From: Sphaerotilus sulfidivorans
Lineage (GTDB): Bacteria > Pseudomonadota > Gammaproteobacteria > Burkholderiales > Burkholderiaceae_C
Length of the DNA stretch: 64,000 nucleotides
Direction: 5' to 3'
Assembly (NCBI RefSeq): GCF_013426975.1
Contig: NZ_JACCPY010000022.1
Coordinates: forward strand, 1-64,000
Numbering within the stretch: position 1 is the first letter of the stretch; every line of letters begins with the position of its first letter. Below the pieces are notes generated by a model that made no database searches, had not been told where the DNA came from, and saw only the letters and a program-made list of their open reading frames with translations. Below, piece after piece: positions 7,809-16,740 of this stretch. A program made the position numbers and the translations under genes.

Positions 7809-10121
7809 ATGTCAGCCACTCCACGCGGAGGCTCGGCAGTATCGGCCTCGTCCTTCCCCTCATCCGGTTTCTTCTCTCACCACGGACCCTGGGCACCCGG
7901 CGTTCGCCTGTTCCGCCGGCTGGGCTTTCGCAGCAAGGCGCTGATCGTCAGCACCTGCTTCGTGGTGCCGCTGGCCGTGGTCTCGGCGTCCTGGTTCAGC
8001 AACGAGATGGCCGACATCGAGTTCACCCGGCGCGAGGCCGACGGCACACGCTTCCTGAAGACGGCAATCGCCGCACAGGCCCAGGCGCTGGAGCTGCGTG
8101 CCCTGGCCGCTGGCGGCCAGCCGGACGCCCCGCTGCTGGAGCGCCTGGGCGCATCGATCGAGACGCTCCGCAGCGCACAGCCGGCGGACCGGCCCTTTGT
8201 CGATGCGCCCACGCTGGACGCGCTGCGCCAGCAGCTCGACGCGCTGCGCGGGCGCGCCGACATGGCCGCGCACGATGCGCTGGTCGAGAAGATCGACGTG
8301 ATGATCAGCCAGGTGCTCGACACCTCGAACCTCGCGCTGGACCCGGAAGCCGCGAGCTACTACCTGATGGACGCGACCCTGGTGCGCCTGCCCGATCTGA
8401 GCGACCAGATCCAGCGGCTGGGCCTGCACGCCCGCCATGACGGCATCGAGGCGCTGGCCACCCGGGACGCGGCGCTGCTGGCCAGGCACCATCTGGAGGA
8501 ACTGCGATCGACCCTCGACAAGGTCATGCCGCTGCTGCCGCAGCTCAAGGTGGATGCCCGCGTCGACGAGATGCTGGCCGCGCTGGAACGCAGCCATGCC
8601 GCCGCAGCCCGGCCGGGTCAGGAGGCGGTCGCACTGGCCGCCTCCCGCGAGGCGATCACGCGAATGCAGCAGTCGCAGGCGACGATGCTGGCCGCGCTCG
8701 AGCGCATGCTCGACCAGCGCGCCGACGACAAGCTGCGCACCGAGGTCGCCATCGGCCTGGCGATGCTGATCAGCCTGAGCGCCGCGCTCTACCTGTTCCA
8801 CTGCTTCTTCCTGGTCATGAACGGCGGTCTGCGCGAGACGCGCCGGCACCTGAAGGCGATGACCGAAGGCGACCTGACCACCGAGCCTTCGCCCTGGGGC
8901 CGGGACGAGGCGGCCGCGCTGATGCTGGACCTGCGCGACATGCAGCATGCGCTGCGTCACATGGTCAGCAGCGTGCGCGCGGCCAGCCAGGACATCGTGC
9001 ACTCCAGCGCCGAGATCGCCGACGGCATGCATGACCTGTCCAGCCGCAGCGAGCAGTCGGCCAACAGCCTGCAGCAGTCGGCCGCGGCGATGGAGCAGAT
9101 CTCGGTGACGGTGAAGAACACCTCGGCCCACACCGAGGAGGTGTCGAAGCTGGCCCGGGACAATGCAGCCGCGGCCAACGAGGGCGGCCGGGTGATGGGC
9201 ACGGTGGTGGAGACGATGGAGGGCATCCGCAGCTCGTCGGCGCGCATCAGCGACATCATCGGCACCATCGACGGCATCGCCTTCCAGACCAACATCCTGG
9301 CGCTGAACGCAGCGGTGGAAGCTGCCCGTGCCGGCGAGCAGGGCCGCGGCTTCGCGGTGGTGGCCGGCGAGGTGCGCACGCTGGCGCAGCGCAGCGCGCA
9401 GGCGGCGCAGGAGATCAAGCGCATCATCGGCACCAGCGTCTCGCAGGTCGAGACCGGCACCGCGGTCGTGCGTCAGGCCGGCGACTCGATCCGCCACATC
9501 GTCGACGCCTCGCGGCGGGTCAACGAGCTGCTGGAGGACATCGCCACCGGTGCGCGCGAGCAGAGCCTGGGCATCGAGCAGATCGGCGAGTCGGTGCATG
9601 CGCTCGACAGCGCGACCCAGCAGAACTCGGCCCTGGTCGAGCAGACCGCCGCCGCCTCGTCGGCGATGCGCTCGCAGGCCGACGCGCTGGCGCAGGAGGT
9701 GGCGCGCTTCCGGCTGCCCGACGGCGTCGCGCTCGATGAAAGGCCCGCCGGCCACGACCGGCCGGGCGACAGCTTCGATTTCGACCAGGCGATCGAGGCG
9801 CATCGGGGCTGGAAGGTGAAGCTGCGCAAGGCACTGGCCGGCCAGGAAGCCATCGATGCCGACACGGCCTGCCGCGATGACGCCTGCACCCTGGGCCGCT
9901 GGCTGCATGGCGCGGGCGGGCAGCGCTGGGGATCGCGTCCGCTGTTCACCGAGCTGATCGAGCGGCATGCGCAGTTCCATCAGGTTGCCGGCAACGTGGC
10001 CCGCCGCGCCCAGCCCGGCCGCGCCGTCGACCCGGAACCGCTGATCGGTCCGGGCTCGGCCTTCTCTCAGGTCTCGAACGACGTGGTCTCGCTGCTGACC
10101 CGGGCCAAGCGGGATTTCTGA
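7809..10121 (+). CDS. Methyl-accepting chemotaxis protein with C-terminal zinc-binding CZB domain
   Basis: A 770-residue receptor. TM1 is near residues 46-65, a long helical periplasmic sensor spans about 66-312, TM2 about 313-337, then HAMP, then the signalling domain with hairpin [29 protein letters not shown] (about 485-515). The C-terminus carries a chemoreceptor zinc-binding domain: H665 in AHRGWK, C693 in CTLGRW, H720 and H724 in ERHAQFH, the three-His-one-Cys set of CZB. Such domains bind zinc tightly and can report zinc or HOCl-type oxidants. The start at 7809 has AAGGAG nine bases upstream. It is divergent from the receptor gene at 6029, which lacks CZB. Confidence 0.93.
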   Translation: MSATPRGGSAVSASSFPSSGFFSHHGPWAPGVRLFRRLGFRSKALIVSTCFVVPLAVVSASWFSNEMADIEFTRREADGTRFLKTAIAAQAQALELRALAAGGQPDAPLLERLGASIETLRSAQPADRPFVDAPTLDALRQQLDALRGRADMAAHDALVEKIDVMISQVLDTSNLALDPEAASYYLMDATLVRLPDLSDQIQRLGLHARHDGIEALATRDAALLARHHLEELRSTLDKVMPLLPQLKVDARVDEMLAALERSHAAAARPGQEAVALAASREAITRMQQSQATMLAALERMLDQRADDKLRTEVAIGLAMLISLSAALYLFHCFFLVMNGGLRETRRHLKAMTEGDLTTEPSPWGRDEAAALMLDLRDMQHALRHMVSSVRAASQDIVHSSAEIADGMHDLSSRSEQSANSLQQSAAAMEQISVTVKNTSAHTEEVSKLARDNAAAANEGGRVMGTVVETMEGIRSSSARISDIIGTIDGIAFQTNILALNAAVEAARAGEQGRGFAVVAGEVRTLAQRSAQAAQEIKRIIGTSVSQVETGTAVVRQAGDSIRHIVDASRRVNELLEDIATGAREQSLGIEQIGESVHALDSATQQNSALVEQTAAASSAMRSQADALAQEVARFRLPDGVALDERPAGHDRPGDSFDFDQAIEAHRGWKVKLRKALAGQEAIDADTACRDDACTLGRWLHGAGGQRWGSRPLFTELIERHAQFHQVAGNVARRAQPGRAVDPEPLIGPGSAFSQVSNDVVSLLTRAKRDF

Positions 10122-10169
10122 GCGCCAGCGGCGCCTCGACGGCACCGCGCTGCCGGCCTGAGCCCGGCT

Positions 10170-10637
10170 TCAGTCCTCGGCCAGATAGCCGCGCTCGATG
10201 GCGCCAGCCTCGTCGGCGAAGATCGCCATCGCGGTGCGCATCGGCCGGAAGCCGAACTGGCGGTAGAAGCCCTCGCGCCCCGGCACCGCGTAGAGCAGGA
10301 TCTTGCGGTGTCCGCGCGAGCGCTCGACCAGCCGCGCCACGATCTCCCGTCCGAGACCGATGCCCTGGTGCGACGGCAGCACGGCGATGTCGCAGACACA
10401 GGCACAGTCGACTCCGTCGCCCAGCACCCGGCCGGCGCCGACCAGCCGACCGGCGGCATCGCGCACCAGGCAGCGGTGCAGGCTGTTCGAGAACACCGTG
10501 CGCAGCGCCTGCGGCGGCTTGTCGCCCAGGGGAGCGGCGCGATAGAGCGCCGAGAGTTCGTCCCAGTCGACCGCATCGGTCGCGTCGGACCACTGAAGCG
10601 TGTCGATGCCAGGGGCGGCGCCGGTGCGCGCGCTCAT
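10170..10637 (-). CDS. GNAT-family N-acetyltransferase
   Basis: The 155-residue protein has the GNAT acetyl-CoA-binding motif A, CDIAVLPSHQGIGLGREIVARLVE (about residues 83-106), with the Q-x-x-G-x-G/A pyrophosphate loop, and the motif B ending YRQFGFRPM. It is similar in layout to small cytoplasmic acetyltransferases acting on amines or amino acids; substrate unknown. It lies two bases downstream of the nitroreductase gene stop codon and is surely cotranscribed with it. Confidence 0.88.
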   Translation of the reverse strand: MSARTGAAPGIDTLQWSDATDAVDWDELSALYRAAPLGDKPPQALRTVFSNSLHRCLVRDAAGRLVGAGRVLGDGVDCACVCDIAVLPSHQGIGLGREIVARLVERSRGHRKILLYAVPGREGFYRQFGFRPMRTAMAIFADEAGAIERGYLAED

Positions 10638-10639
10638 GC

Positions 10640-11311
10640 TCAGCGCAGCTCGGAGACGAACTGCTCGAGCGGACGGCGCACCTTCGGCAGGTTCACCAGC
10701 CAGTCGCCGTCGACCTGACGGTGGCCCAGCGGCACGATGACCGCGCTGCGCAGGCCGCGCGCGCGCAGGCCCAGGATCTCGTCGAGCTTCGCCGGATCGA
10801 AGCCCTCCATCGGCGTGGCGTCCACGCCCTCGAAGGCGGCCGCCAGCAGCGCGGCCGACATCGCGATGTAGGCCTGGCGCGCGGCGTGCTGGAAGTTCAC
10901 CTCCGCGTCACGCTGCGGGTAGCTCGACAGCAGCATCTGGCGGTAGTTCTCCCAGCCCTCGTTGGTGAAGCCGCGCACCTGGTTGGTCAGGTCGAACATC
11001 GTGTCGATGCGCTCGGCGGTGTAGGTGTCCCAGGCGGCGAAGACCAGCAGGTGCGAGCCGTCGGTGATCTGCGCCTGGTTCCAGGCGATCTCGCGGATGC
11101 GCGCGCGCACCTCGGGGTTGGTCACCACGATCAGCTCGAAGGGCTGCAGGCCGCTGGAGGTCGGCGCCAGGCGCGCGGCCTCGACGATGCGCGCCACCTT
11201 GTCCTCGGGCACCGGCTGCGCCGGGTCCATCTTCTTGGCGGCGTAGCGCCAGTTCAGGCGCTCGATCAGCGCGTCGGAGGACGGGGTCGGAGCGGTCACG
11301 GTCGTGCTCAT
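10640..11311 (-). CDS. NAD(P)H nitroreductase family protein (NfsB-like)
   Basis: The 223-residue flavoprotein belongs to the FMN-dependent nitroreductase fold. Visible marks are RYAAKKMDPAQPVPEDKVARIVEAARLAPTSSGLQPFEL (FMN phosphate contact RYAxK, active-site SSxxxQP, about residues 22-60) and the C-terminal GLRARGLRSAVIVPLGHR. Enzymes of this group reduce nitroaromatics, quinones or dihydropteridine. It is the first gene of a two-gene unit with the acetyltransferase at 10170. The natural substrate is not evident. Confidence 0.9.
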   Translation of the reverse strand: MSTTVTAPTPSSDALIERLNWRYAAKKMDPAQPVPEDKVARIVEAARLAPTSSGLQPFELIVVTNPEVRARIREIAWNQAQITDGSHLLVFAAWDTYTAERIDTMFDLTNQVRGFTNEGWENYRQMLLSSYPQRDAEVNFQHAARQAYIAMSAALLAAAFEGVDATPMEGFDPAKLDEILGLRARGLRSAVIVPLGHRQVDGDWLVNLPKVRRPLEQFVSELR

Positions 11312-11407
11312 CGGGAAATCCTTGTCATGTCAATGAATCGGTTCCCAGTCTAGGCCGTTCCGTGACGGCAGCGTCGGCACCGCGGTCTTGGCGGATGTGA
11401 TAGGGCC

Positions 11408-11431
11408 GGGCCGGCCGCGGCAGGCCGGCCC
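11408..11431 (-). terminator. GC-rich hairpin after mmsA
   Basis: GGGCCGGCC (11408-11416) and GGCCGGCCC (11423-11431) form a 9-bp stem with a 6-base loop just downstream of the mmsA stop codon. There is no U-tract, so it may only stall polymerase or protect the 3' end. Confidence 0.35.
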
Positions 11432-11440
11432 CGCGCCATC

Positions 11441-12964
<1,524 letters not shown>

Positions 12965-13041
12965 GGCGTGCTCTCCTGGAGGAATGGAGCGCAGTCTAGG
13001 CAGGCCGCCGGGGGCTGAACAGCCATTGGCGACGGATACAC

Positions 13042-13059
13042 TGTTCGCCAGAACGAACA
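13042..13059. promoter_or_regulatory. LysR-type operator candidate TGTTCG-N6-CGAACA
   Basis: TGTTCG (13042-13047) and CGAACA (13054-13059) form a perfect 6+6 inverted repeat spaced by 6 bp, within the T-N11-A style favoured by LysR regulators. It is between mmsA (start 12964) and the LysR gene (start 13094), 34 bases before the latter. Autoregulation plus control of mmsA is inferred. Confidence 0.5.
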
Positions 13060-13093
13060 ATCACTCGAGAAAACCCGGAACAAAGGAGCTGGC

Positions 13094-14089
13094 GTGACGC
13101 TTCAGGACGACCCGGAGGCACGGCGCCTCGACACGCTGTGGTCGCCGATCCATGCGCTGACGGTGCTGGGCGATCTCGGCAGCTTCACCGCCGCCGCACA
13201 GCGCCTCGGGCTGAGCAAGGCCGGCATGAGCCAGCGCATCGCCGATCTGGAGCGCAGCGCCGGCGTGCCGCTGGTGCAGCGCACCACCCGCAGCGTGCGC
13301 CTGACCGAGGCGGGGCAGCAGCTGGTCGACAGCACCCGCGATGCCTACGCGCAGATCGAGCGCGGCTTCGCGCAGGTCAAGGATCTGGCGGCGGTGCCGC
13401 GCGGGCGGCTGCGGCTGACGATGCCGGTGGCGCTCGGGCGGCAGATCATCGTGCCGCACCTGCCGGCCTTCCTGCAGGCGCATCCCGAGGTGAAGCTGGA
13501 ACTCGACCTGTCGGACCGGCTGGTCTCGCTGGCGCAGGAGGGCTTCGATCTGGCGATCCGCCACACCGGCCACCCGCCGGAGACGCATGTGGCCTGGCCA
13601 CTGCGCCCGACCCGGGCGCTGCTGCTGGCCACACCCGGCTATCTGGCCCGGCGCGGCACGCCCGAGCATCCTTCGGACCTGGCCGCGCATGACTGCCTGC
13701 ACTACCTGCGCCCCGGCGAGACGCCGGCCTGGCAGTTCCGTCGGCGAGACAGGGGCCCCGCTGGCGCGCAGGCACCGCATGTGACCGTCGCGGTGCGCGG
13801 CCCGTTCAGCGCCAACAACAGCGAGGTGCTGCGCGAGGCCGCGCTGGGCGGCCTGGGCATCGCGCTGCTGCCCGACTTCAGCGCCGACGTCGCGCTCGCC
13901 CGCGACGAGCTGGTCGAGGTGCTGCCGCCATGGCAATGCGTCGGTGCCTTCGGCGAGCAGCTCTGGGCGATCCGGCCCTACAGCCCGCATGTGCCGCGTG
14001 CGGTCCATGCCCTGGTGACCTATCTGCGCGAGACGCTCGGGCAAAAAAAAACCCACCAACGAGGGTGGGTTGATGGACGCTCCGAATGA
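13094..14089 (+). CDS. LysR-family regulator divergent from mmsA
   Basis: The 331-residue protein has the LysR helix-turn-helix at about residues 20-55 (VLGDLGSFTAAAQRLGLSKAGMSQRIADLERSAGVPLVQRTTRSVRLT) and a CrgA/PA2877-like effector domain with the L-A-I-R-H-T stretch. The GTG at 13094 has AGGAG five bases upstream. The last 16 codons (KKTHQRGWVDG...) are read through an A-tract and hairpin that form a minus-strand terminator, and they extend past the usual LysR end, so the tail is probably dispensable. It likely controls mmsA through the inverted repeat at 13042. Confidence 0.87.
   Translation: MTLQDDPEARRLDTLWSPIHALTVLGDLGSFTAAAQRLGLSKAGMSQRIADLERSAGVPLVQRTTRSVRLTEAGQQLVDSTRDAYAQIERGFAQVKDLAAVPRGRLRLTMPVALGRQIIVPHLPAFLQAHPEVKLELDLSDRLVSLAQEGFDLAIRHTGHPPETHVAWPLRPTRALLLATPGYLARRGTPEHPSDLAAHDCLHYLRPGETPAWQFRRRDRGPAGAQAPHVTVAVRGPFSANNSEVLREAALGGLGIALLPDFSADVALARDELVEVLPPWQCVGAFGEQLWAIRPYSPHVPRAVHALVTYLRETLGQKKTHQRGWVDGRSE
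14043..14071 (-). terminator. Rho-independent terminator reading leftward, inside the LysR 3' end
   Basis: On the minus strand an 8-bp stem AACCCACC/GGTGGGTT with loop CTCGTT is followed by nine T (complement of the A run 14043-14051). It terminates leftward transcription, so it serves dadA (stop at 14326) or a separate RNA in the 254-base gap 14072-14325. That gap holds no convincing protein-coding ORF and is visibly AT-richer than its surroundings. Confidence 0.75.
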
Positions 14090-14325
14090 GCGCCGTTGGG
14101 AAATCCTGAGTCCCGACCACGGAATCCTGTATGTTTTTTTGCAGATTCTCGTGTGTCAGGGGCGGATTTTCGTGGTACCGCGTGACAGCTGATGAAGTGA
14201 CTTTATGGGGGGGGTCTGAGAGCGCACATCCCCACAAAGGATGAACTGGAAAAGGACGAAATTCATCGCTTTTGTGTTAACAGTCAGTCACCTTTCCAGC
14301 CGATTCAAGTCATCATCACCGCGAA

Positions 14326-15633
14326 TCAGGCAGCAACCGCCTTGAAACGCCCCTGAACCTCGCGGTACCCAGTGAAGCCGAAGGCCAGCGCCGGCTGACG
14401 GCCGCTGATCAGCTCGGCCAGCGCGCGGCCCGAGCCCGCGCCATGCGTCCAGCCCAGCGTGCCGTGGCCGGCGTTGACCCACAGACCTTCGACCTTCGTG
14501 CGGCCGATGTACGGGATGTTCGTCGGCGTGCTCGGGCGCAGGCCGGTCCAGTAGTTCGGCTCGCTGGTGTCGGCCACGCCGGGGAAAAGCTGCTCGAAGC
14601 GCCGGCGCAGCGACTCGCAGCGTGCACGGGCCACCCGGCCGTCCAGGCTGGTGTCGTAGCCGGCCAGCTCGGCGGTGCCGGCCACGCGGATGTGGTCGCC
14701 CAGGCGCGAGATCGCGATCTTGCGGGTGTCGTCGAGCAGGCTGACCACGCTGGCGCGCTTCGGATCGCGCAGCCGGAAGGTCGCCGAGTAGCCCTTGGCC
14801 GGATAGATGTTCAGATCGACACCGACGCCGCGCAGCAGGGGCGCGGTGTAGGAACCCATCGCCGCGACCACCGCGTCGCCCGCGATCGTGCGGACCTGCG
14901 GATGGCCGACGCGGCGCACCCGCACCTGCCTGACCGCGCCGCCGATGCGCTCGAGCGGCAGCACCTCGTGCTCGTACAGGAAGGTGGCGCCGCGCTCGAT
15001 GCAGCGCCGCGCCAGCTGCTGGGTGAAGACGCAGGCGTCACCCGACTCGTCCGACGGGGTGAAGGTGCCGCCGGCGATGTTCGGCGCCCACGAGGCCAGC
15101 GCCGGCTCGACGCGCAGCACCTCCTCGCGGCTGAGCACGCGGCGGTCGACGCCGTAGCGGCGCATCAGCTCGGCGCCGGCCGCGCCCGACTCGAAGTCGG
15201 CCGGGGTCGAGAAGAAGTGCAGGATGCCGCGCTCCAGGCGCTGGTACTCGATGCCGGTGGCCGCGACCATCGACTTCAGCGTCTCATGGCTGTAGCTGCC
15301 CAGCGCGACGAGCTGGCGCACGTTGCGCTCGAAGGCCGCGTCGCTGCACTGACCCAGGAAGGACAGGCCCCAGCGCCACTGCTGCGGATCGAGCTTCGGG
15401 CGGAACAGCAGCGGCGACTCGTCGCTCATCAGCCATTTCATGACCTTCAGCGGCGCACCGGCATTGGCCCAGGGCTCGCAGAAGCTGACCGAGATCTGCG
15501 CGCCGTTGGCGAAGCTGGTCTCCAGCGCGGCATCGGGCTGGCGCTCGATGACGGTGACTTCATGGCCGAGCTCCAGCAGGTGCCAGGCGGTGCTGACGCC
15601 GATGATGCCGGCGCCGAGGATGGTGACTTTCAT
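14326..15633 (-). CDS. dadA: D-amino acid dehydrogenase, small subunit type
   Basis: A 435-residue FAD enzyme that oxidatively deaminates D-amino acids, chiefly D-alanine to pyruvate, passing electrons to the respiratory chain at the inner membrane. The N-terminal dinucleotide fold VTILGAGIIGVSTAWHLLELGHEVTVIER is textbook; ETSFANGAQISVSFCEPWANAGAP and the C-terminal GLRPSTPTNIPYIGRTKVEGLWVNAGHGTLGWTHGAGSG block match DadA. GGAG lies upstream of the ATG. It is divergent from an argP-type gene. The alanine racemase that often accompanies it is in this window too, at 37010, but not adjacent. Confidence 0.95.
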   Translation of the reverse strand: MKVTILGAGIIGVSTAWHLLELGHEVTVIERQPDAALETSFANGAQISVSFCEPWANAGAPLKVMKWLMSDESPLLFRPKLDPQQWRWGLSFLGQCSDAAFERNVRQLVALGSYSHETLKSMVAATGIEYQRLERGILHFFSTPADFESGAAGAELMRRYGVDRRVLSREEVLRVEPALASWAPNIAGGTFTPSDESGDACVFTQQLARRCIERGATFLYEHEVLPLERIGGAVRQVRVRRVGHPQVRTIAGDAVVAAMGSYTAPLLRGVGVDLNIYPAKGYSATFRLRDPKRASVVSLLDDTRKIAISRLGDHIRVAGTAELAGYDTSLDGRVARARCESLRRRFEQLFPGVADTSEPNYWTGLRPSTPTNIPYIGRTKVEGLWVNAGHGTLGWTHGAGSGRALAELISGRQPALAFGFTGYREVQGRFKAVAA

Positions 15634-15722
15634 CGTGATCTCCTTGCCGGTCAGGCGCGGTGCGGCAGCGGTGCTACCCCCGGCTCCGGGCGATGACGCG
15701 ATGGTGACAGCGGCCGCCCTCG

Positions 15723-15759
15723 ATCAAAAGAGACATGAATTTGTTTCAGGTTTGATAAT
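15723..15759 (+). promoter_or_regulatory. argP promoter with flanking inverted repeat ATCAAA-N22-TTTGAT
   Basis: GAGACA (15730-15735) and GATAAT (15754-15759) are spaced by 18 bp and would start transcription about at the argP ATG (15768). ATCAAA (15723-15728) and TTTGAT (15751-15756) are inverted copies bracketing the promoter, a possible regulator site. No ribosome site precedes the start, so the transcript may be leaderless. Confidence 0.4.
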
Positions 15760-15767
15760 TGGTGCTT

Positions 15768-16697
15768 ATGAAAATGCTCGACCCTGCCGCCCTCGACTGC
15801 CTGGCCGCCCTGGTCGACGAAGGCAGCTTCGAGCGCGCCGCGCACCGGCTGGCGATCACCCAGAGCGCGGTGTCGCAGCGACTGCGCGCGCTGGAGATGC
15901 AGATCGGCCAGCCGCTGGTGGTGCGCTCGCGCCCGCTGCGGCTCACCGGCCCGGGCCAGGTGCTGCTGCGCTACGCGCGCCAGCTGCAGGCGCTGCGCAG
16001 CGATGTCGCGCGCGATCTGGGCGAACGCATCGATGTCGAGGACCGGGTGCCGATCGCGGTCAATGCCGACAGCCTGGCGACCTGGGTGCTGCCGGCGCTG
16101 CAGCCGCTGGTCGACGACGGCATCTCGCTGGAGCTGATCGTCGACGACCAGGACTTCACCCATGACTGGCTGCGCGAGGGCCGGGTGCTGGGCTGCGTGT
16201 CGACGCTGGCGGAGGCGCTGCGCGGCTGCCGGGTCACGCCGCTGTGCACAATGCGCTATGTCGCGGTGGCCAGCCCGGCCTTCGTCGAGCGCATGATCGG
16301 CCCGCGCGGGCTGAGCCACCGCCATCTGGCGCAGGTGCCCTTCGTCGTCTTCAACCGCAAGGACGACGCCCAGGCGCAGTGGGTGGAGCGGGCGCTCGAT
16401 CTGCCCTCGCCGCGGCTGCTGCAGCGCTATGTGCCGTCGTCGGAGGCCTATGTCCAGGCGGTGGAGCGCGGCTGGGGCATCGGCGTGGCGGCCTGGCCGC
16501 TGGTGCGCTCGCGGGTGGAGGCCGGCCAGCTGCAGCTGCTGCGCCCCGAGGTGCATGTGCCGGTGGACCTGCACTGGCATCAGTGGAAGCTGGCCGATGC
16601 GGTCTCGGCCGGCACCGCCCGGCCGGGCCTGCTCGAGCGCATCGGCGCGGCGCTGGCGGCAGGAGTTCCGCAGGACGGCCCGGTGCGCATGAGCTGA
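15768..16697 (+). CDS. argP: LysR-family regulator, ArgP/LysG type
   Basis: The 309-residue protein aligns by eye with E. coli ArgP through its length: MLDPAALDCLAALVDEGSFERAAHRLAITQSAVSQRLRALE (HTH), then AVNADSLATWVLPALQPLV, a hallmark of ArgP, and SSEAYVQAVERGWGIGVAAWPLV. ArgP senses lysine/arginine and controls exporters and amino-acid genes. Here it is divergent from dadA rather than from a lysE/argO gene; a LysE-family exporter is 24 kb away at 40367. ATG 15768 (MKM) or 15774 are possible starts; neither has a ribosome site. Confidence 0.85.
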   Translation: MKMLDPAALDCLAALVDEGSFERAAHRLAITQSAVSQRLRALEMQIGQPLVVRSRPLRLTGPGQVLLRYARQLQALRSDVARDLGERIDVEDRVPIAVNADSLATWVLPALQPLVDDGISLELIVDDQDFTHDWLREGRVLGCVSTLAEALRGCRVTPLCTMRYVAVASPAFVERMIGPRGLSHRHLAQVPFVVFNRKDDAQAQWVERALDLPSPRLLQRYVPSSEAYVQAVERGWGIGVAAWPLVRSRVEAGQLQLLRPEVHVPVDLHWHQWKLADAVSAGTARPGLLERIGAALAAGVPQDGPVRMS

Positions 16698-16740
16698 TCG
16701 GTCTGGATCGTGCGGCGCCTGACTATTATTGCGACGCACC

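Noticed and set aside
13878-14237. 119-codon minus-strand ORF crossing the terminator at 14043
   Set aside because: It runs through a strong terminator and into the antisense of a LysR gene; no family resemblance or ribosome site.
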